A stretch of DNA of 64,000 nucleotides from Pseudomonas sp. L5B5 (GTDB lineage: Bacteria > Pseudomonadota > Gammaproteobacteria > Pseudomonadales > Pseudomonadaceae): NCBI RefSeq assembly GCF_020520285.1, contig NZ_CP084742.1:2418001-2482000 (forward strand). The letters are read 5' to 3'. Below the pieces are notes generated by a model. It saw only the letters and a program-made list of their open reading frames with translations. It did no database searches and was not told the origin of the DNA. Made by a program: the position numbers and the translations under genes. Shown piece after piece: positions 26,451 through 35,476 of the stretch (positions are counted from its first letter, which is position 1; every line of letters starts with the position of its first letter).

Positions 26451-27266
26451 ATGGGATCTATCCTCACCCTGCGCCACTACAGCCACGACCTCATCGCCCA
26501 CAGCCACGACCATGCACAACTGGTGTTCGGCCTTTCGGGCCAACTCGAATTCGAAGTCGAGGGCCAGGGCAGCCAGGTGCGGCAGCAGAGTTTCGTGGTG
26601 GTGCCGGCCGGTGCCCGGCATGTCTGCGGCAGCCCCGGAGGCAGCCAGTGCCTGGTGCTCGACGTGCCTGGCGAACACTGGCTCGGCCAGTCCCTTGGGG
26701 AGCATGCCGAGGCCAGCCGACGACTGCTCGACAGCCCTCAGCGCCAGGTCCTGGCGCCCAACCAGAGCCGCCTGGTCAACTGGCTGGCGGACAGCCCGGT
26801 GGACGACCCGCTGATTGCCCAGCAAGGCGCCATATTGCTGCTGGCCAGCCTCAATCATCCCGCCTGCGGCCAGCCGGGCGAGCGGCGCCTGCCCTACGCC
26901 GCCCTGAATGCCCATATCGATCGCCATGCCGCCCATCCACTGCAGGTAGCCGACCTGGCGCGAATCGCCGGTTTGTCCGGCGCACGCCTGCATGCGCGCT
27001 TCATCGCCGAATGTGGGCGCACGCCCATGGAGTACTTGCGCAGCCGACGCCTGCAGATGGCCCTGGAGTTGTTGCGCGGCTCGCCGCTGCCCATCGGCGA
27101 GATCGCCCATTGCGTGGGCTACAGCTCCCAGAGCGCCTTCGCCGCCGCAATACTGCGCGAGTTCGGATGCTCGCCCCGGCAGCTCAGGCAGGGGGCGAAC
27201 GCGAGTTGCTCGACAAAACCCGGCAGCCTCACGACAGACGACACCGGCACGGCACTCGTAGACTGA
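26451..27266 (+). CDS. AraC-family transcriptional regulator, cupin N-terminus
   Basis: 271 residues. A small cupin-like sensing domain (1-110; HYSHDLIAHSHDHAQLVFGLSG with a His cluster) precedes two C-terminal helix-turn-helix units (QVADLARIAGLSGARLHARFIAECGRTPMEYLRSRRLQMALELLR and IGEIAHCVGYSSQSAFAAAILREFGCSPRQLR). It lies 48 bases upstream of a DMT exporter in the same direction, so local control of that transporter is likely (inference). Confidence 0.92.
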   Translation: MGSILTLRHYSHDLIAHSHDHAQLVFGLSGQLEFEVEGQGSQVRQQSFVVVPAGARHVCGSPGGSQCLVLDVPGEHWLGQSLGEHAEASRRLLDSPQRQVLAPNQSRLVNWLADSPVDDPLIAQQGAILLLASLNHPACGQPGERRLPYAALNAHIDRHAAHPLQVADLARIAGLSGARLHARFIAECGRTPMEYLRSRRLQMALELLRGSPLPIGEIAHCVGYSSQSAFAAAILREFGCSPRQLRQGANASCSTKPGSLTTDDTGTALVD

Positions 27267-27314
27267 GCCCGATATCGTCCAGGCCGTCATGGCCGTCTTG
27301 CGTTAAGGAAAAAC

Positions 27315-28208
27315 ATGACTCCGCGTACCGCCCTTGGCGCCCTGCATATCGGCGCACTGATGTTCGGCCTGACCGGCGTGCTGGGCAAACTCGCCATGGC
27401 TTCACCAGCGGTCATCGTCTTCGGTCGTGCGGCCTTTGCCGTGCTCGCCCTGGCGTTCTTCGCCCGCCTGGCCAACAACGCGCCGTGGCGCAGGCTGTCT
27501 GCCGGCGACTGCTGGCGACTGCTGCTCAGCGGCCTGCTGCTGGCCGGTCACTGGGTCAGTTTCTTCGTTGCGGTCAAGGTCGCCGGCGTAGCCATCGCCA
27601 CCCTGGGGTTTGCCAGCTTCCCGGCCTTCACGGTGATTCTCGAGGGCCTGATCTTCCGCGAGCGGATCCGCGCCAACGAGGTCCTGCTGGTGGCGCTGGT
27701 GAGCATCGGGCTGGTGCTGGTCACTCCGGACTTCGACCTGGCCAGCCAGGCCACCACCGGCCTGCTCTGGTCCGTGGCCTCGGGGCTGCTGTTCGCCCTG
27801 TTGTCGCTGAACAACCGCGCCAGCTCGGGGCGAATTCCGGCAGTGCAGGCGGCGCTGTGCCAGAACCTGGTGGTGGGCCTGTGCCTGCTGCCAGTGGCGG
27901 CACCGGAACTGGCCCAGGTACGCGCCATGGACTGGCTGTGGATCAGCCTGCTGGGCATCTTCTGTACCGGCCTGGCCCATAGCCTGTTCGTCGCCAGCCT
28001 GGCGGTGATCAAGGCCCGTACTGCGGCGGTGGTCTTCACCCTGGAGCCGGTCTATGGGATCACCGTGGCCTGGCTGCTGTTCGGCGAGACCCCGACCCTG
28101 CGCATGCTGCTGGGCGGGGCCTTGATCATTGTCGCGATCGTGGTCTCGAGCCGCGTGTCCACCGGCTCAGGCAGCAAGAGCGCAACCGCCCAGGCCGGGT
28201 CTCACTGA
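27315..28208 (+). CDS. DMT/EamA-family inner-membrane transporter
   Basis: 297 residues with ten hydrophobic segments and two EamA repeats. It has LMFGLTGVLGKLAMASPAVIVFGRAAFAVLAL in the first half and LLGIFCTGLAHSLFVASLAVIKARTAAVVFTLEPVYGITVAWLLFGE, the hallmark end of repeat two, in the second. Likely an exporter of a metabolite or amino acid. It follows an AraC regulator and its last 7 bases overlap the convergent SelW-like gene. Confidence 0.92.
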   Translation: MTPRTALGALHIGALMFGLTGVLGKLAMASPAVIVFGRAAFAVLALAFFARLANNAPWRRLSAGDCWRLLLSGLLLAGHWVSFFVAVKVAGVAIATLGFASFPAFTVILEGLIFRERIRANEVLLVALVSIGLVLVTPDFDLASQATTGLLWSVASGLLFALLSLNNRASSGRIPAVQAALCQNLVVGLCLLPVAAPELAQVRAMDWLWISLLGIFCTGLAHSLFVASLAVIKARTAAVVFTLEPVYGITVAWLLFGETPTLRMLLGGALIIVAIVVSSRVSTGSGSKSATAQAGSH

Positions 28209-28489
28209 GAGCGGTCGTTGTGGCCCAGGTCACGCTCGGGATCGATGCAGTCGCGAACCCGCTGCTTGAGCACCTTGGCCTCGGGAAAACCGCCATCGGC
28301 CTTGCGCTCCCAGATCTGCACGCCATCGCACTGGATACGGAAAGTGCCACCGGTGGCGGGCTCCAGGGAGACCTTGCCCAGGTCGTCGCTGAAGGTGCTC
28401 AGCAGCTCCTGGGCCAGCCACGCCGCACGCAACAGCCACTGGCACTGGGTGCAATAGGTGATGATCACTTCGGGTTTACGTTCAGTCAT
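28202..28489 (-). CDS. SelT/SelW/SelH-family thioredoxin-like protein
   Basis: 95 residues of the Rdx family with a redox CxxC at Cys13-Thr-Gln-Cys16 (ITYCTQCQWLLRAAWLAQELL) and the family strand GGTFRIQCDGVQIWERKADGGFPEAK. It uses Cys where animal homologues have selenocysteine. The cytoplasmic redox role is undefined. It is divergent from plpD with 71 bases between. Confidence 0.93.
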   Translation of the reverse strand: MTERKPEVIITYCTQCQWLLRAAWLAQELLSTFSDDLGKVSLEPATGGTFRIQCDGVQIWERKADGGFPEAKVLKQRVRDCIDPERDLGHNDRSQ

Positions 28490-28522
28490 GGTAGGGCCGG
28501 GTCCTGAGAGCGAGGGCGTCGC

Positions 28523-28528
28523 TATAAT
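28523..28528 (+). promoter_or_regulatory. -10 box upstream of plpD
   Basis: A perfect TATAAT lies 32 bases before the plpD ATG in the short gap to the divergent SelW-like gene. No good TTGACA is found 16-18 bases upstream, so an activator or an extended -10 mechanism may be needed. Confidence 0.5.
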
Positions 28529-28560
28529 AGCCGGCTTTATCGCCAGCCCCGAGAAGCCTG

Positions 28561-30750
28561 ATGCGCCGTCTGCTGTCTTGCCTGTTGCTCTGCCTGCTGC
28601 CCCTGATCACCCAATCCGCCGAGCCCCCGCGCCCGAAGATCGGCCTGGTGCTGTCCGGTGGCGCAGCCCGCGGCCTGGCCCATGTCGGGGTACTCAAGGC
28701 CCTGGAAGAGCAAGGCATTCGCATCGACGCAATTGCCGGCACCAGCATGGGCGCGGTGATCGGCGGGCTCTATGCCTCGGGCTACCAGATCGACGAACTG
28801 GAAAAGCTCGCCCTGGGAATCGACTGGAAACAGGCCCTGTCCGATGCACCGCCACGGGAAGACGTGCCCTTTCGACGCAAGCAGGACGACCGGGATTTCC
28901 TGGTCAAGCAGAAGCTCAGCTTCCGCGACGATGGCAGCCTGGGCCTGCCACTGGGGGTGATCCAGGGGCAGAACCTGGCCCTGCTGCTGGAGAGCAAGCT
29001 GGCCCACGCCAGCGACACCCGCGACTTCGACCAGTTGCCGATCCCGTTCCGGGCAGTGGCCACCGATATCGCCACCGGTGAAAAGGTGGTGTTTCGCAAG
29101 GGACACTTGCCCCAGGTGATTCGCGCGAGCATGTCGATCCCTGCGGTGTTCGCCCCGGTGGAACTCGACGGCCGGCTGCTGGTGGACGGCGGCATGACCG
29201 ACAACATCCCCCTGGATGTGGCCCGGGAAATGGGCGTGGACATCGCCATCGTGGTGGACATCGGCACTCCACTGCGCTCGCGCCAGCAACTCAATACGGT
29301 GGTCGATGTACTGACGCAGTCGATCACCCTGATGACCCGGCGCAATTCCGAGGAGCAACTGGCAGCGCTGCACAAGGGCGATGTACTGATCCAGCCGGCG
29401 CTGTCGGCGTTCGGTGTCACCGACTTCGGCCGCGCCCAGGAGATAATCGACGCCGGCTACCGCGCCACCCGCATCCTCGACGCACGCCTGGCGCCCTTGC
29501 GCCGGGAGCACCCGCAGCCGGCACAACTCACCGCTGCGCGCCAGCCCAGCCAGCGCACGCCGATCATCAACCGGATCAAGGTGGAAAACGATTCCAAGGT
29601 CAGCGACGACGTCATCCGCTACTACATTCGCCAGCACATCGGCGAGCCCCTGGACCTGGGCCGCCTGGAAACCGACATGGGCACGCTGTACGGCCTGGAT
29701 TTCTTCGAGCAGGTGCAGTACCGGGTGATCCACAAGGGCCAGGACAATACCCTGGTGATCAGCGCCCGGGGCAAGCGCAGCGGTACTGACTACCTGCGCC
29801 TGGGCCTGAGCCTGTCCGATGACTTGCGCGGCGACAGCGCCTTCAACATTGGCGCCAGTTACCGCATGAACGGCATCAACAGCCTCGGCGCGGAATGGTT
29901 GACGCGGTTGCAGATCGGCGACCGGCAGGAGCTGTACAGCGAGTTCTACCAGCCGCTGGACGCCGGTTCGCGCTACTTCGTCGCACCGTTCATCGCCGCT
30001 CAATCGCAGAACGTCGAGGCCGCGCTGGACAAGGACCCGATCGCCGAATATCGGGTGGAGCGCTACGGCTTCGGCCTCAACCTGGGGCGGCAGATCGGCA
30101 ACAGCGGCGAGGTGCGCTTCGGTGTGGGCGAAGCCTGGGGCAACGCCGACGTGCGCATTGGCGACCGGGACCTGCCGAAGCTGAATTTTAGCGAGGGTTA
30201 CTACCAGCTCCAGTATTCCTTCGACTCCCTGGACAACGTCTACTTCCCTCATTCGGGCGAAGATATCCACCTGACCCTGCGCCAGTTCGAACCGGGCCTG
30301 GGCTCGGACAAGCATTACCGGCAGTGGGAATTCAAGCTGGACAAGGCGCTGAGCAGCGGCCCCAACACCTTTATCCTCGGCGGCCGCTATGGCCGGACCC
30401 TGGACAATGCCGACGTGGTCACCTCCAGCTTCCTCCTGGGGGGCGCCCGCCAGCTGTCGGGGTTCCGCGAGGACGCCCTGTCCGGACAGAACATCAGCCT
30501 GGCACGTGCGGTGTACTTCCGCCGCCTGACGCCACGCTCCTACCTGCCCCTGGACTTTCCGCTGTACCTGGGGGGCTCGCTGGAACGGGGCCGGGCCTGG
30601 AACAACGACAACGTCTTCGATAGCGGCTACATCAACGCGGCCAGCATCTTCCTGGGCTTCGATACGCCGCTGGGGCCGCTGAACTTCAGCTACGGCTTCA
30701 ACGATGAGAACCAGAAGGCCCTCTCACTGAACCTGGGCCAGACGTTCTGA
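28561..30750 (+). CDS. plpD: Patatin-like phospholipase autotransporter PlpD (type Vd secretion)
   Basis: 729 residues with domain order signal peptide (1-20), patatin lipase (about 26-320), POTRA-like domain (about 345-425) and a 16-strand BamA/Omp85-type barrel to the C-terminal aromatic end (SLNLGQTF). The lipase dyad is Ser62 in GTSMGA and Asp209 in LVDGGM, with the oxyanion loop GGAARG. This is the type Vd architecture described for P. aeruginosa PlpD, in which the barrel exports its own lipase. Phospholipase A1 activity is the family expectation. It is transcribed alone. Confidence 0.96.
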   Translation: MRRLLSCLLLCLLPLITQSAEPPRPKIGLVLSGGAARGLAHVGVLKALEEQGIRIDAIAGTSMGAVIGGLYASGYQIDELEKLALGIDWKQALSDAPPREDVPFRRKQDDRDFLVKQKLSFRDDGSLGLPLGVIQGQNLALLLESKLAHASDTRDFDQLPIPFRAVATDIATGEKVVFRKGHLPQVIRASMSIPAVFAPVELDGRLLVDGGMTDNIPLDVAREMGVDIAIVVDIGTPLRSRQQLNTVVDVLTQSITLMTRRNSEEQLAALHKGDVLIQPALSAFGVTDFGRAQEIIDAGYRATRILDARLAPLRREHPQPAQLTAARQPSQRTPIINRIKVENDSKVSDDVIRYYIRQHIGEPLDLGRLETDMGTLYGLDFFEQVQYRVIHKGQDNTLVISARGKRSGTDYLRLGLSLSDDLRGDSAFNIGASYRMNGINSLGAEWLTRLQIGDRQELYSEFYQPLDAGSRYFVAPFIAAQSQNVEAALDKDPIAEYRVERYGFGLNLGRQIGNSGEVRFGVGEAWGNADVRIGDRDLPKLNFSEGYYQLQYSFDSLDNVYFPHSGEDIHLTLRQFEPGLGSDKHYRQWEFKLDKALSSGPNTFILGGRYGRTLDNADVVTSSFLLGGARQLSGFREDALSGQNISLARAVYFRRLTPRSYLPLDFPLYLGGSLERGRAWNNDNVFDSGYINAASIFLGFDTPLGPLNFSYGFNDENQKALSLNLGQTF

Positions 30751-30843
30751 CAGGCGTGCACAGCCACGCCGGCCTGCAATCGGCAGGATCAACAGCAAGG
30801 GGAAACGACTGGAACCGGGGTCAGGCAACCCCGGCCGAAGGCT

Positions 30844-31278
30844 TCAGGACTTTTCCAGGTTGGCCAGGATGCGCCCGTGGACCCGCATGCAGACCCGCAT
30901 GTCTTCTTCGTCGACGCCAATGAACAGCTCATGGCGCAAGGCAGTGGCAATGGTTTCGATCTGGTCGATCAGGGGACGCGCCGAAGGACAGAGGACGATC
31001 TTCTTCGCCCGGCGATCTTCCATCACGGATTGACGCTGGACCAGGCCCTGGGTTTCCAGGCTATCGAGCAGGCGGGCCAGGGTAGGTCCTTCCACACCGA
31101 CACTTTGCGCCAGCTCGCGCTGGGTCGGCGGTTCTTCGAAACGGGCCAGGTGCAACAGCACCAGCCAACGAGCCTGGGACAGGCCCAGACCGGCCAGGCG
31201 GCGGTCCAGTTCAGCACGCCAGCCGCGGGACATATGCGCCAGCTGCATGCCAAAACGGTGTTCATCGGTCAACGGCAT
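30844..31278 (-). CDS. MarR-family transcriptional regulator (SlyA-like)
   Basis: 144 residues with a winged helix-turn-helix: LSQARWLVLLHLARFEEPPTQRELAQSVGVEGPTLARLLDSLETQGLVQRQSVMEDRRAKKIVL (about residues 33-97), including the DRR wing motif. Dimer helices lie at both ends. It is a single gene between plpD and recQ, all facing it from other directions. The upstream AT-rich patch with short TAATTATTAGT wording (31315-31325) may be an autoregulatory operator. Confidence 0.93.
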   Translation of the reverse strand: MPLTDEHRFGMQLAHMSRGWRAELDRRLAGLGLSQARWLVLLHLARFEEPPTQRELAQSVGVEGPTLARLLDSLETQGLVQRQSVMEDRRAKKIVLCPSARPLIDQIETIATALRHELFIGVDEEDMRVCMRVHGRILANLEKS

Positions 31279-31398
31279 AAAACACTCATGATCAGGCTGA
31301 AAATAAAGAAAAACTAATTATTAGTCAGCTAAGCATGCCCCTTGCCAGTAGGCAAGTTCTGTAAGGCACTGAATCGTTACAACATTGACGCACCCGGG

Positions 31399-33522
31399 TT
31401 AAACCTCGAACTCCGACTGCAATGCCGCACGCACGCAATACAAGACTCCTTCGGGCACCCGCCCGGCAAACAGCTCGATCACTTCGGCCACCGGCGGCAA
31501 CTCGCCCTCGCCGTCGAGAAACGCGTCCTGGATCTCCCCCAGCAAATCCTCGGGCAGGTCCAGCGCCTGCTCCAGGGACAACTGCTGCTTGCCGATGGCT
31601 TCGGCCAGCAAGGTGTAGACGTTCTTTTCCGTGCACTGCAACTGGCCGGCGATCTGCACCGGGGTCATTCCCGCACGGGCCAGGGTAATCAGCTCATGGC
31701 GAATATCGGCGACCACCTTAGGAGCCTCACCTGCCCCACCCAGCACGTCGAGGAACGCCGCTCCGTAGCGCTCCAGCTTGCGGGCACCGACGCCGCTGAC
31801 CCGGGCCATCTCGGCCATGGAGCCAGGCTGGCTGCGAAGCATCTCGAGCAAGGTCGAATCAGGGAAAATGACATAGGGTGGCACACCGTGCTCTTCCGCC
31901 AGCTTGCGCCGCAACACCCGCAGCGCCTCCCACTGCTCGCGCTCCTCGCCCCGTACCAGCTGGCTGGCCTGGCTGCTGCTCTTGGCCGTGGTTTGCGGCT
32001 TGAGGTCACGACGCAGCTCCAGGGTGACTTCGCCCTTGAGCAGCGGGCGGCAACTATCGCTCAAGCGCAGGCCGCCATAACCTTCCAGGTCGATGTCCGC
32101 CAGCCCGCGGGCCACCAACTGGCGGAACAGCGAACGCCACTCCCCTTCGCTGCGCGCCTTGCCAACACCGAACACCGCCAGGTGCTGGTGGCCGAAGCTG
32201 CGGACCTTTTCCGTGTCCTTGCCCAGCAGCACATCCACCAGGTGACCGACGCCGTAGCGCTGGCCGGTGCGGTAGATGGCCGACAGCGCCTGGCGCGCCG
32301 GCTCGGTGGCATCCCAGGTCTGTACCCCATCGACGCAATTGTCGCAGTGGCCACAGGGCTGCGGCATGTCTTCGTCGAAATAGGCCAGCAGCGACTGACG
32401 GCGGCAGCGGGTTTCCTCGCACAACGCCAGCATTGCATCGAGCTTGTGCTGTTCAAGGCGCTTGTGACGCTCGTCGCCTTCGGAGTTCTGCAGCATCTGC
32501 TTGAGCATCAGCACGTCCTGCAGCCCATAGGCCATCCAGGCATCGGCCGGCAAGCCGTCGCGACCGGCACGCCCGGTCTCCTGGTAGTACGCCTCCAGGG
32601 ACTTGGGCAGGTCCATGTGGGCGACAAAACGCACGTTGGGCTTGTCGATGCCCATGCCGAAGGCAATGGTCGCCACCATGATCAGGCCTTCCTCGTTGAG
32701 GAAGCGTTTCTGGTGATAGGCGCGCAGTTCGTTGGGCAACCCTGCGTGATAGGGCAACGCGGTAAAACCCTGCTCACAGAGGAACGCTGCCACCTCGTCG
32801 ACCTTCTTGCGCGACAGGCAGTAGACGATCCCGGCATCGCTGCGCCGCTCGTTGAGAAAGGCCTGCAACTGCTTGCGCGGCTGCTCCTTGGGCACGATGC
32901 GATAGAAGATGTTCGGCCGATCGAAACTGGACAGGAAACGCTCGGCGTCCTGCAGGTGCAGGCGATTGACGATCTCTTCGCGGGTCCGCTTGTCGGCGGT
33001 GGCCGTCAGGGCAATACGCGGCACCTCGGGGAACATTTCCGCCAATTGCCCCAACTGCAGGTACTCGGGTCGGAAGTCATGTCCCCACTGGGAGACGCAA
33101 TGGGCTTCATCGATGGCGAACAGGGCGATGTCCAGGCTCTGCAGGAACGCCAGCATCCGCGGCTGGACCAGCCGCTCGGGAGCGAGGTAGAGCATTTTCA
33201 CTTCGCCACGGCGGATACGCGCCGCCAGGTCACGCTGCTGCTCCGGGCTCAGGGTGGAGTTCAGGGCCGCAGCCGCGACGCCCAGTTCCTCCAGCGTCGC
33301 CACCTGGTCGTCCATCAGCGCGATCAGTGGCGACACCACCACCGCCAGGCCCGGACGCAGCAGCGCCGGCACCTGGAAGCACAGGGACTTGCCACCACCG
33401 GTGGGCATCAGCACCAGCGCATCACCGCCGCTGGCCACGCGCTCAATGATCGCACCCTGGCGACCACGGAAACTGTCGTAGCCAAAGATGTCCTTGAGGA
33501 CGCGCTGAGCCTGTTCGAGCAT
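31399..33522 (-). CDS. recQ: ATP-dependent DNA helicase RecQ
   Basis: 3'-5' DNA helicase of the RecF-type repair pathway. The ATG at 33522 has a TTTTTGGAG ribosome site and gives 707 residues; the TTG four codons earlier is rejected. Motifs in order: [17 protein letters not shown] (Walker A), [17 protein letters not shown] (DEAH and aromatic-rich loop), TATAD, GRAGRDG, and the zinc cluster with four Cys (CEETRCRRQ ... CGHCDNC). The RQC winged helix and an HRDC domain follow. A further ~100 C-terminal residues after HRDC, with a second helix-turn-helix-like part ([21 protein letters not shown]), resemble the longer RecQ forms. Confidence 0.96.
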   Translation of the reverse strand: MLEQAQRVLKDIFGYDSFRGRQGAIIERVASGGDALVLMPTGGGKSLCFQVPALLRPGLAVVVSPLIALMDDQVATLEELGVAAAALNSTLSPEQQRDLAARIRRGEVKMLYLAPERLVQPRMLAFLQSLDIALFAIDEAHCVSQWGHDFRPEYLQLGQLAEMFPEVPRIALTATADKRTREEIVNRLHLQDAERFLSSFDRPNIFYRIVPKEQPRKQLQAFLNERRSDAGIVYCLSRKKVDEVAAFLCEQGFTALPYHAGLPNELRAYHQKRFLNEEGLIMVATIAFGMGIDKPNVRFVAHMDLPKSLEAYYQETGRAGRDGLPADAWMAYGLQDVLMLKQMLQNSEGDERHKRLEQHKLDAMLALCEETRCRRQSLLAYFDEDMPQPCGHCDNCVDGVQTWDATEPARQALSAIYRTGQRYGVGHLVDVLLGKDTEKVRSFGHQHLAVFGVGKARSEGEWRSLFRQLVARGLADIDLEGYGGLRLSDSCRPLLKGEVTLELRRDLKPQTTAKSSSQASQLVRGEEREQWEALRVLRRKLAEEHGVPPYVIFPDSTLLEMLRSQPGSMAEMARVSGVGARKLERYGAAFLDVLGGAGEAPKVVADIRHELITLARAGMTPVQIAGQLQCTEKNVYTLLAEAIGKQQLSLEQALDLPEDLLGEIQDAFLDGEGELPPVAEVIELFAGRVPEGVLYCVRAALQSEFEV

Positions 33523-33852
33523 GAAAAACTCCAAAAATTGCTGAAATCACCAGGAGGCCGCCGTTGCCCGCTCGCCTCTGCGACAAGCCTGTGCAAGGTT
33601 GCTGCCTGGCCGCAGCGCCCCTTGCACAGCCGCCTGGGATCGATCGGCAGCTGCATGGGCGACGGGTGCGGCCTCGTTATCGGCCTGCTGGGTCACACGA
33701 AACGCGCGAGTATACCCGAGCCCTCCCTTGCAGAGGGTGCCGACAATGGACCACTGGTAACCTTTGGAACCTTTCGAATCTGCCTCGTGGCTGGCTTGAG
33801 CGCTCAAGAAAGCCTAGAATTCAGCATCGTTTATTCCCCAAGGTAGCCGTCA
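33523..33852. other. Divergent intergenic region recQ / YecA-family gene
   Basis: About 330 bases holding the 5' leaders of both genes. A TAGAAT -10 candidate at 33815-33820 faces the YecA-family gene, with only a weak -35. An inverted short motif CTTGAGCGCTCAAG at 33795-33808 is a perfect 14-bp palindrome just upstream of that -10 and could be an operator. No protein-coding frame with a ribosome site is seen. Confidence 0.45.
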
Positions 33853-34440
33853 ATGTCCTTCGCTGAGCAACTAACCCGCCTGCAAGTCTTCCTCGATGCA
33901 GATGATCTGCACGACGAGGCGCTGGACTACGTGGCCGCTCACGGCTACCTGACCGCGCTGTCGATCTGCTCGGAAAGCGTTCCAGAGCGTGAATGGATCG
34001 ACACCCTGTTCGCCGAGGAGCCCCACTACCGCGACGACGCCGAGCGCGAAGCGATCGAGTCGACCCTGCTGGCCCTCAAGGCGCACATCGCGCGCCAGCT
34101 GGCCTCCGACGAAGAATTCGAGCTGCCGTGCGACCTCGACCTGGGCGACGACCCGGACGACTCCGACCTACGCGGCTGGTGCATCGGTTTCATGGAAGGG
34201 GTGTTCCTGCGTGAAGCGGCCTGGTTCGAAACCGCCGAAGAAGAAGTCAGCGAGATGCTGCTGCCGATCATGGTGGGTTCCGGCTTGTTCGACGAGCAGC
34301 CCGAGTTCTCCGACATCGCCAACGACGCCAACCTGATGGACGACATGATCGTGCAGATTCCCGAGGCGCTGACGGCGTTGTACCTGCTGTGCAATGCTCC
34401 CGACGAGAAACCCGCACTGCTCAAGCCCCGTCACCATTGA
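33853..34440 (+). CDS. YecA/UPF0149 family protein
   Basis: 195 residues, strongly acidic. The family core is readable as LRGWCIGFMEGVFLREAAWFETAEEEVSEMLLPIMVGSGLF, matching YecA-family proteins. The N-terminal half contains FLDADDLHDEALDYVAAHGYLTALSIC. The C-terminus lacks the SEC-C zinc motif found in some relatives. Function unknown. Ribosome site CAAGGTAG; the small YbaN-type gene follows 10 bases later, so both may be on one mRNA. Confidence 0.9.
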   Translation: MSFAEQLTRLQVFLDADDLHDEALDYVAAHGYLTALSICSESVPEREWIDTLFAEEPHYRDDAEREAIESTLLALKAHIARQLASDEEFELPCDLDLGDDPDDSDLRGWCIGFMEGVFLREAAWFETAEEEVSEMLLPIMVGSGLFDEQPEFSDIANDANLMDDMIVQIPEALTALYLLCNAPDEKPALLKPRHH

Positions 34441-34450
34441 GCCTGAGCCT

Positions 34451-34846
34451 ATGGCCAAGCCCATAGGCCAACGCCCCCTGCTGTTGCGTTACGTTCTGCT
34501 GGCCATCGGCTGGTCGAGCGTAGCGCTGGGGGTCATCGGCATCTTCCTCCCGGTGCTGCCCACCACTCCCTTCCTGCTGCTCGCGGCGGCCTGCTTCGCC
34601 CGCAGTTCTCCACGTTTCTACCAATGGCTGGTAGATCATCCGCGCCTGGGTCCCTGGATCCGCGATTACCTGGATGGCAATGGCATTCCGCTCAAGGGCA
34701 AGGTCTATGCGATCGGGCTGATGTGGCTGAGCATCGGCCTGTCCTGTTATCTGGTGCCACTGCCCTGGGCCCGGGGCTTCATGCTCACCAGCGCCGTGCT
34801 GGTGAGTATCTACATCCTGCGCCAGAAAACCCTGCGCCGCCCCTGA
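34451..34846 (+). CDS. YbaN/DUF454 family inner-membrane protein
   Basis: 131 residues from the ATG at 34451 with three or four hydrophobic segments. The family signature GVIGIFLPVLPTTPFLLLAAACFARSSPRFYQWL spans about residues 28-61, followed by HPRLGPWIRDYLDGNGIPLKGK. No biochemical role is known for the family. It starts 10 bases after the YecA-family stop. Earlier in-frame codons overlap that gene and are not preferred. Confidence 0.93.
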   Translation: MAKPIGQRPLLLRYVLLAIGWSSVALGVIGIFLPVLPTTPFLLLAAACFARSSPRFYQWLVDHPRLGPWIRDYLDGNGIPLKGKVYAIGLMWLSIGLSCYLVPLPWARGFMLTSAVLVSIYILRQKTLRRP

Positions 34847-34867
34847 CAACGGGCTTGCCCGAGAAAG

Positions 34868-35464
34868 TCAGGACTTGAGGTGGTTGCGCTGATAGGTCTC
34901 GGTGCCCATGGCGGCAATCTGGCCTTCGATCAGCGCATCGAAAGGACGCAGCAGCGGCTCGAACGAGGTCGGTGCTTCCAGGGTCTGCAAAGCCTCGACG
35001 ATGGCCTCCAGGGTCGACAGGGCATCCGGCCCGGGAGCCTTGCGCAAGCGGTAGCGTGACACTGGCGCAGCCTCCAGGGTGACCCGGGGCAGCGCCGCCA
35101 GCAACGGATTGAGGTGCAACAGCTTGCGCGCCTTGCGCCAGGTGCCATCGGGCACCACCAGCAACATTGGTTCCTGGCCGGGGGCATAGGCCTGCAGCGG
35201 CTGGGCATCGTCTGCTGGAAACAACAGGCGCGCCTGGTATCCGGGGCATTCGAGCAACTGCGCCAGGTCCTCGAACACTTCACCCACCTTCAGTTCGGCG
35301 TTGTCCAGCCCCAGGGCCGCCAGTCGCGCAGTGTTCAAGGCATGGTTGGCTTCACTGGGATGCTGCAGCACCAGCACCCGAGTCCGGCTGGGCAGCTGCG
35401 GGATCAGTGGGCAAAGGCAGTGTCCGGCCGGACGCAGGCAACGCTCACAACGGGATCGAGACAT
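34868..35464 (-). CDS. DTW-domain tRNA-uridine aminocarboxypropyltransferase
   Basis: 198 residues. An N-terminal Cys cluster C6xxC9...C16xC18 probably binds zinc. HPSEANHALNTARLAALGL and the catalytic PDGTWRKARKL (DTW-type motif with the variant DGTW) follow, then RYRLRKAP. The characterised relative TapT adds an acp group from S-adenosylmethionine to uridine 47 of tRNA; this assignment by family is reasonable but not tested. It sits 12 bases downstream of gbuR on the same strand. Confidence 0.88.
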   Translation of the reverse strand: MSRSRCERCLRPAGHCLCPLIPQLPSRTRVLVLQHPSEANHALNTARLAALGLDNAELKVGEVFEDLAQLLECPGYQARLLFPADDAQPLQAYAPGQEPMLLVVPDGTWRKARKLLHLNPLLAALPRVTLEAAPVSRYRLRKAPGPDALSTLEAIVEALQTLEAPTSFEPLLRPFDALIEGQIAAMGTETYQRNHLKS

Positions 35465-35476
35465 GAAAACTCCTGG

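Noticed and set aside
31342..33846. 834-codon plus-strand frame
   Set aside because: Antisense shadow of recQ, without any recognisable domain.
34850..34866. Short ACGGGCTTGCCCG palindrome between the YbaN-type and DTW genes
   Set aside because: Too short to be called a terminator or a REP element with confidence.
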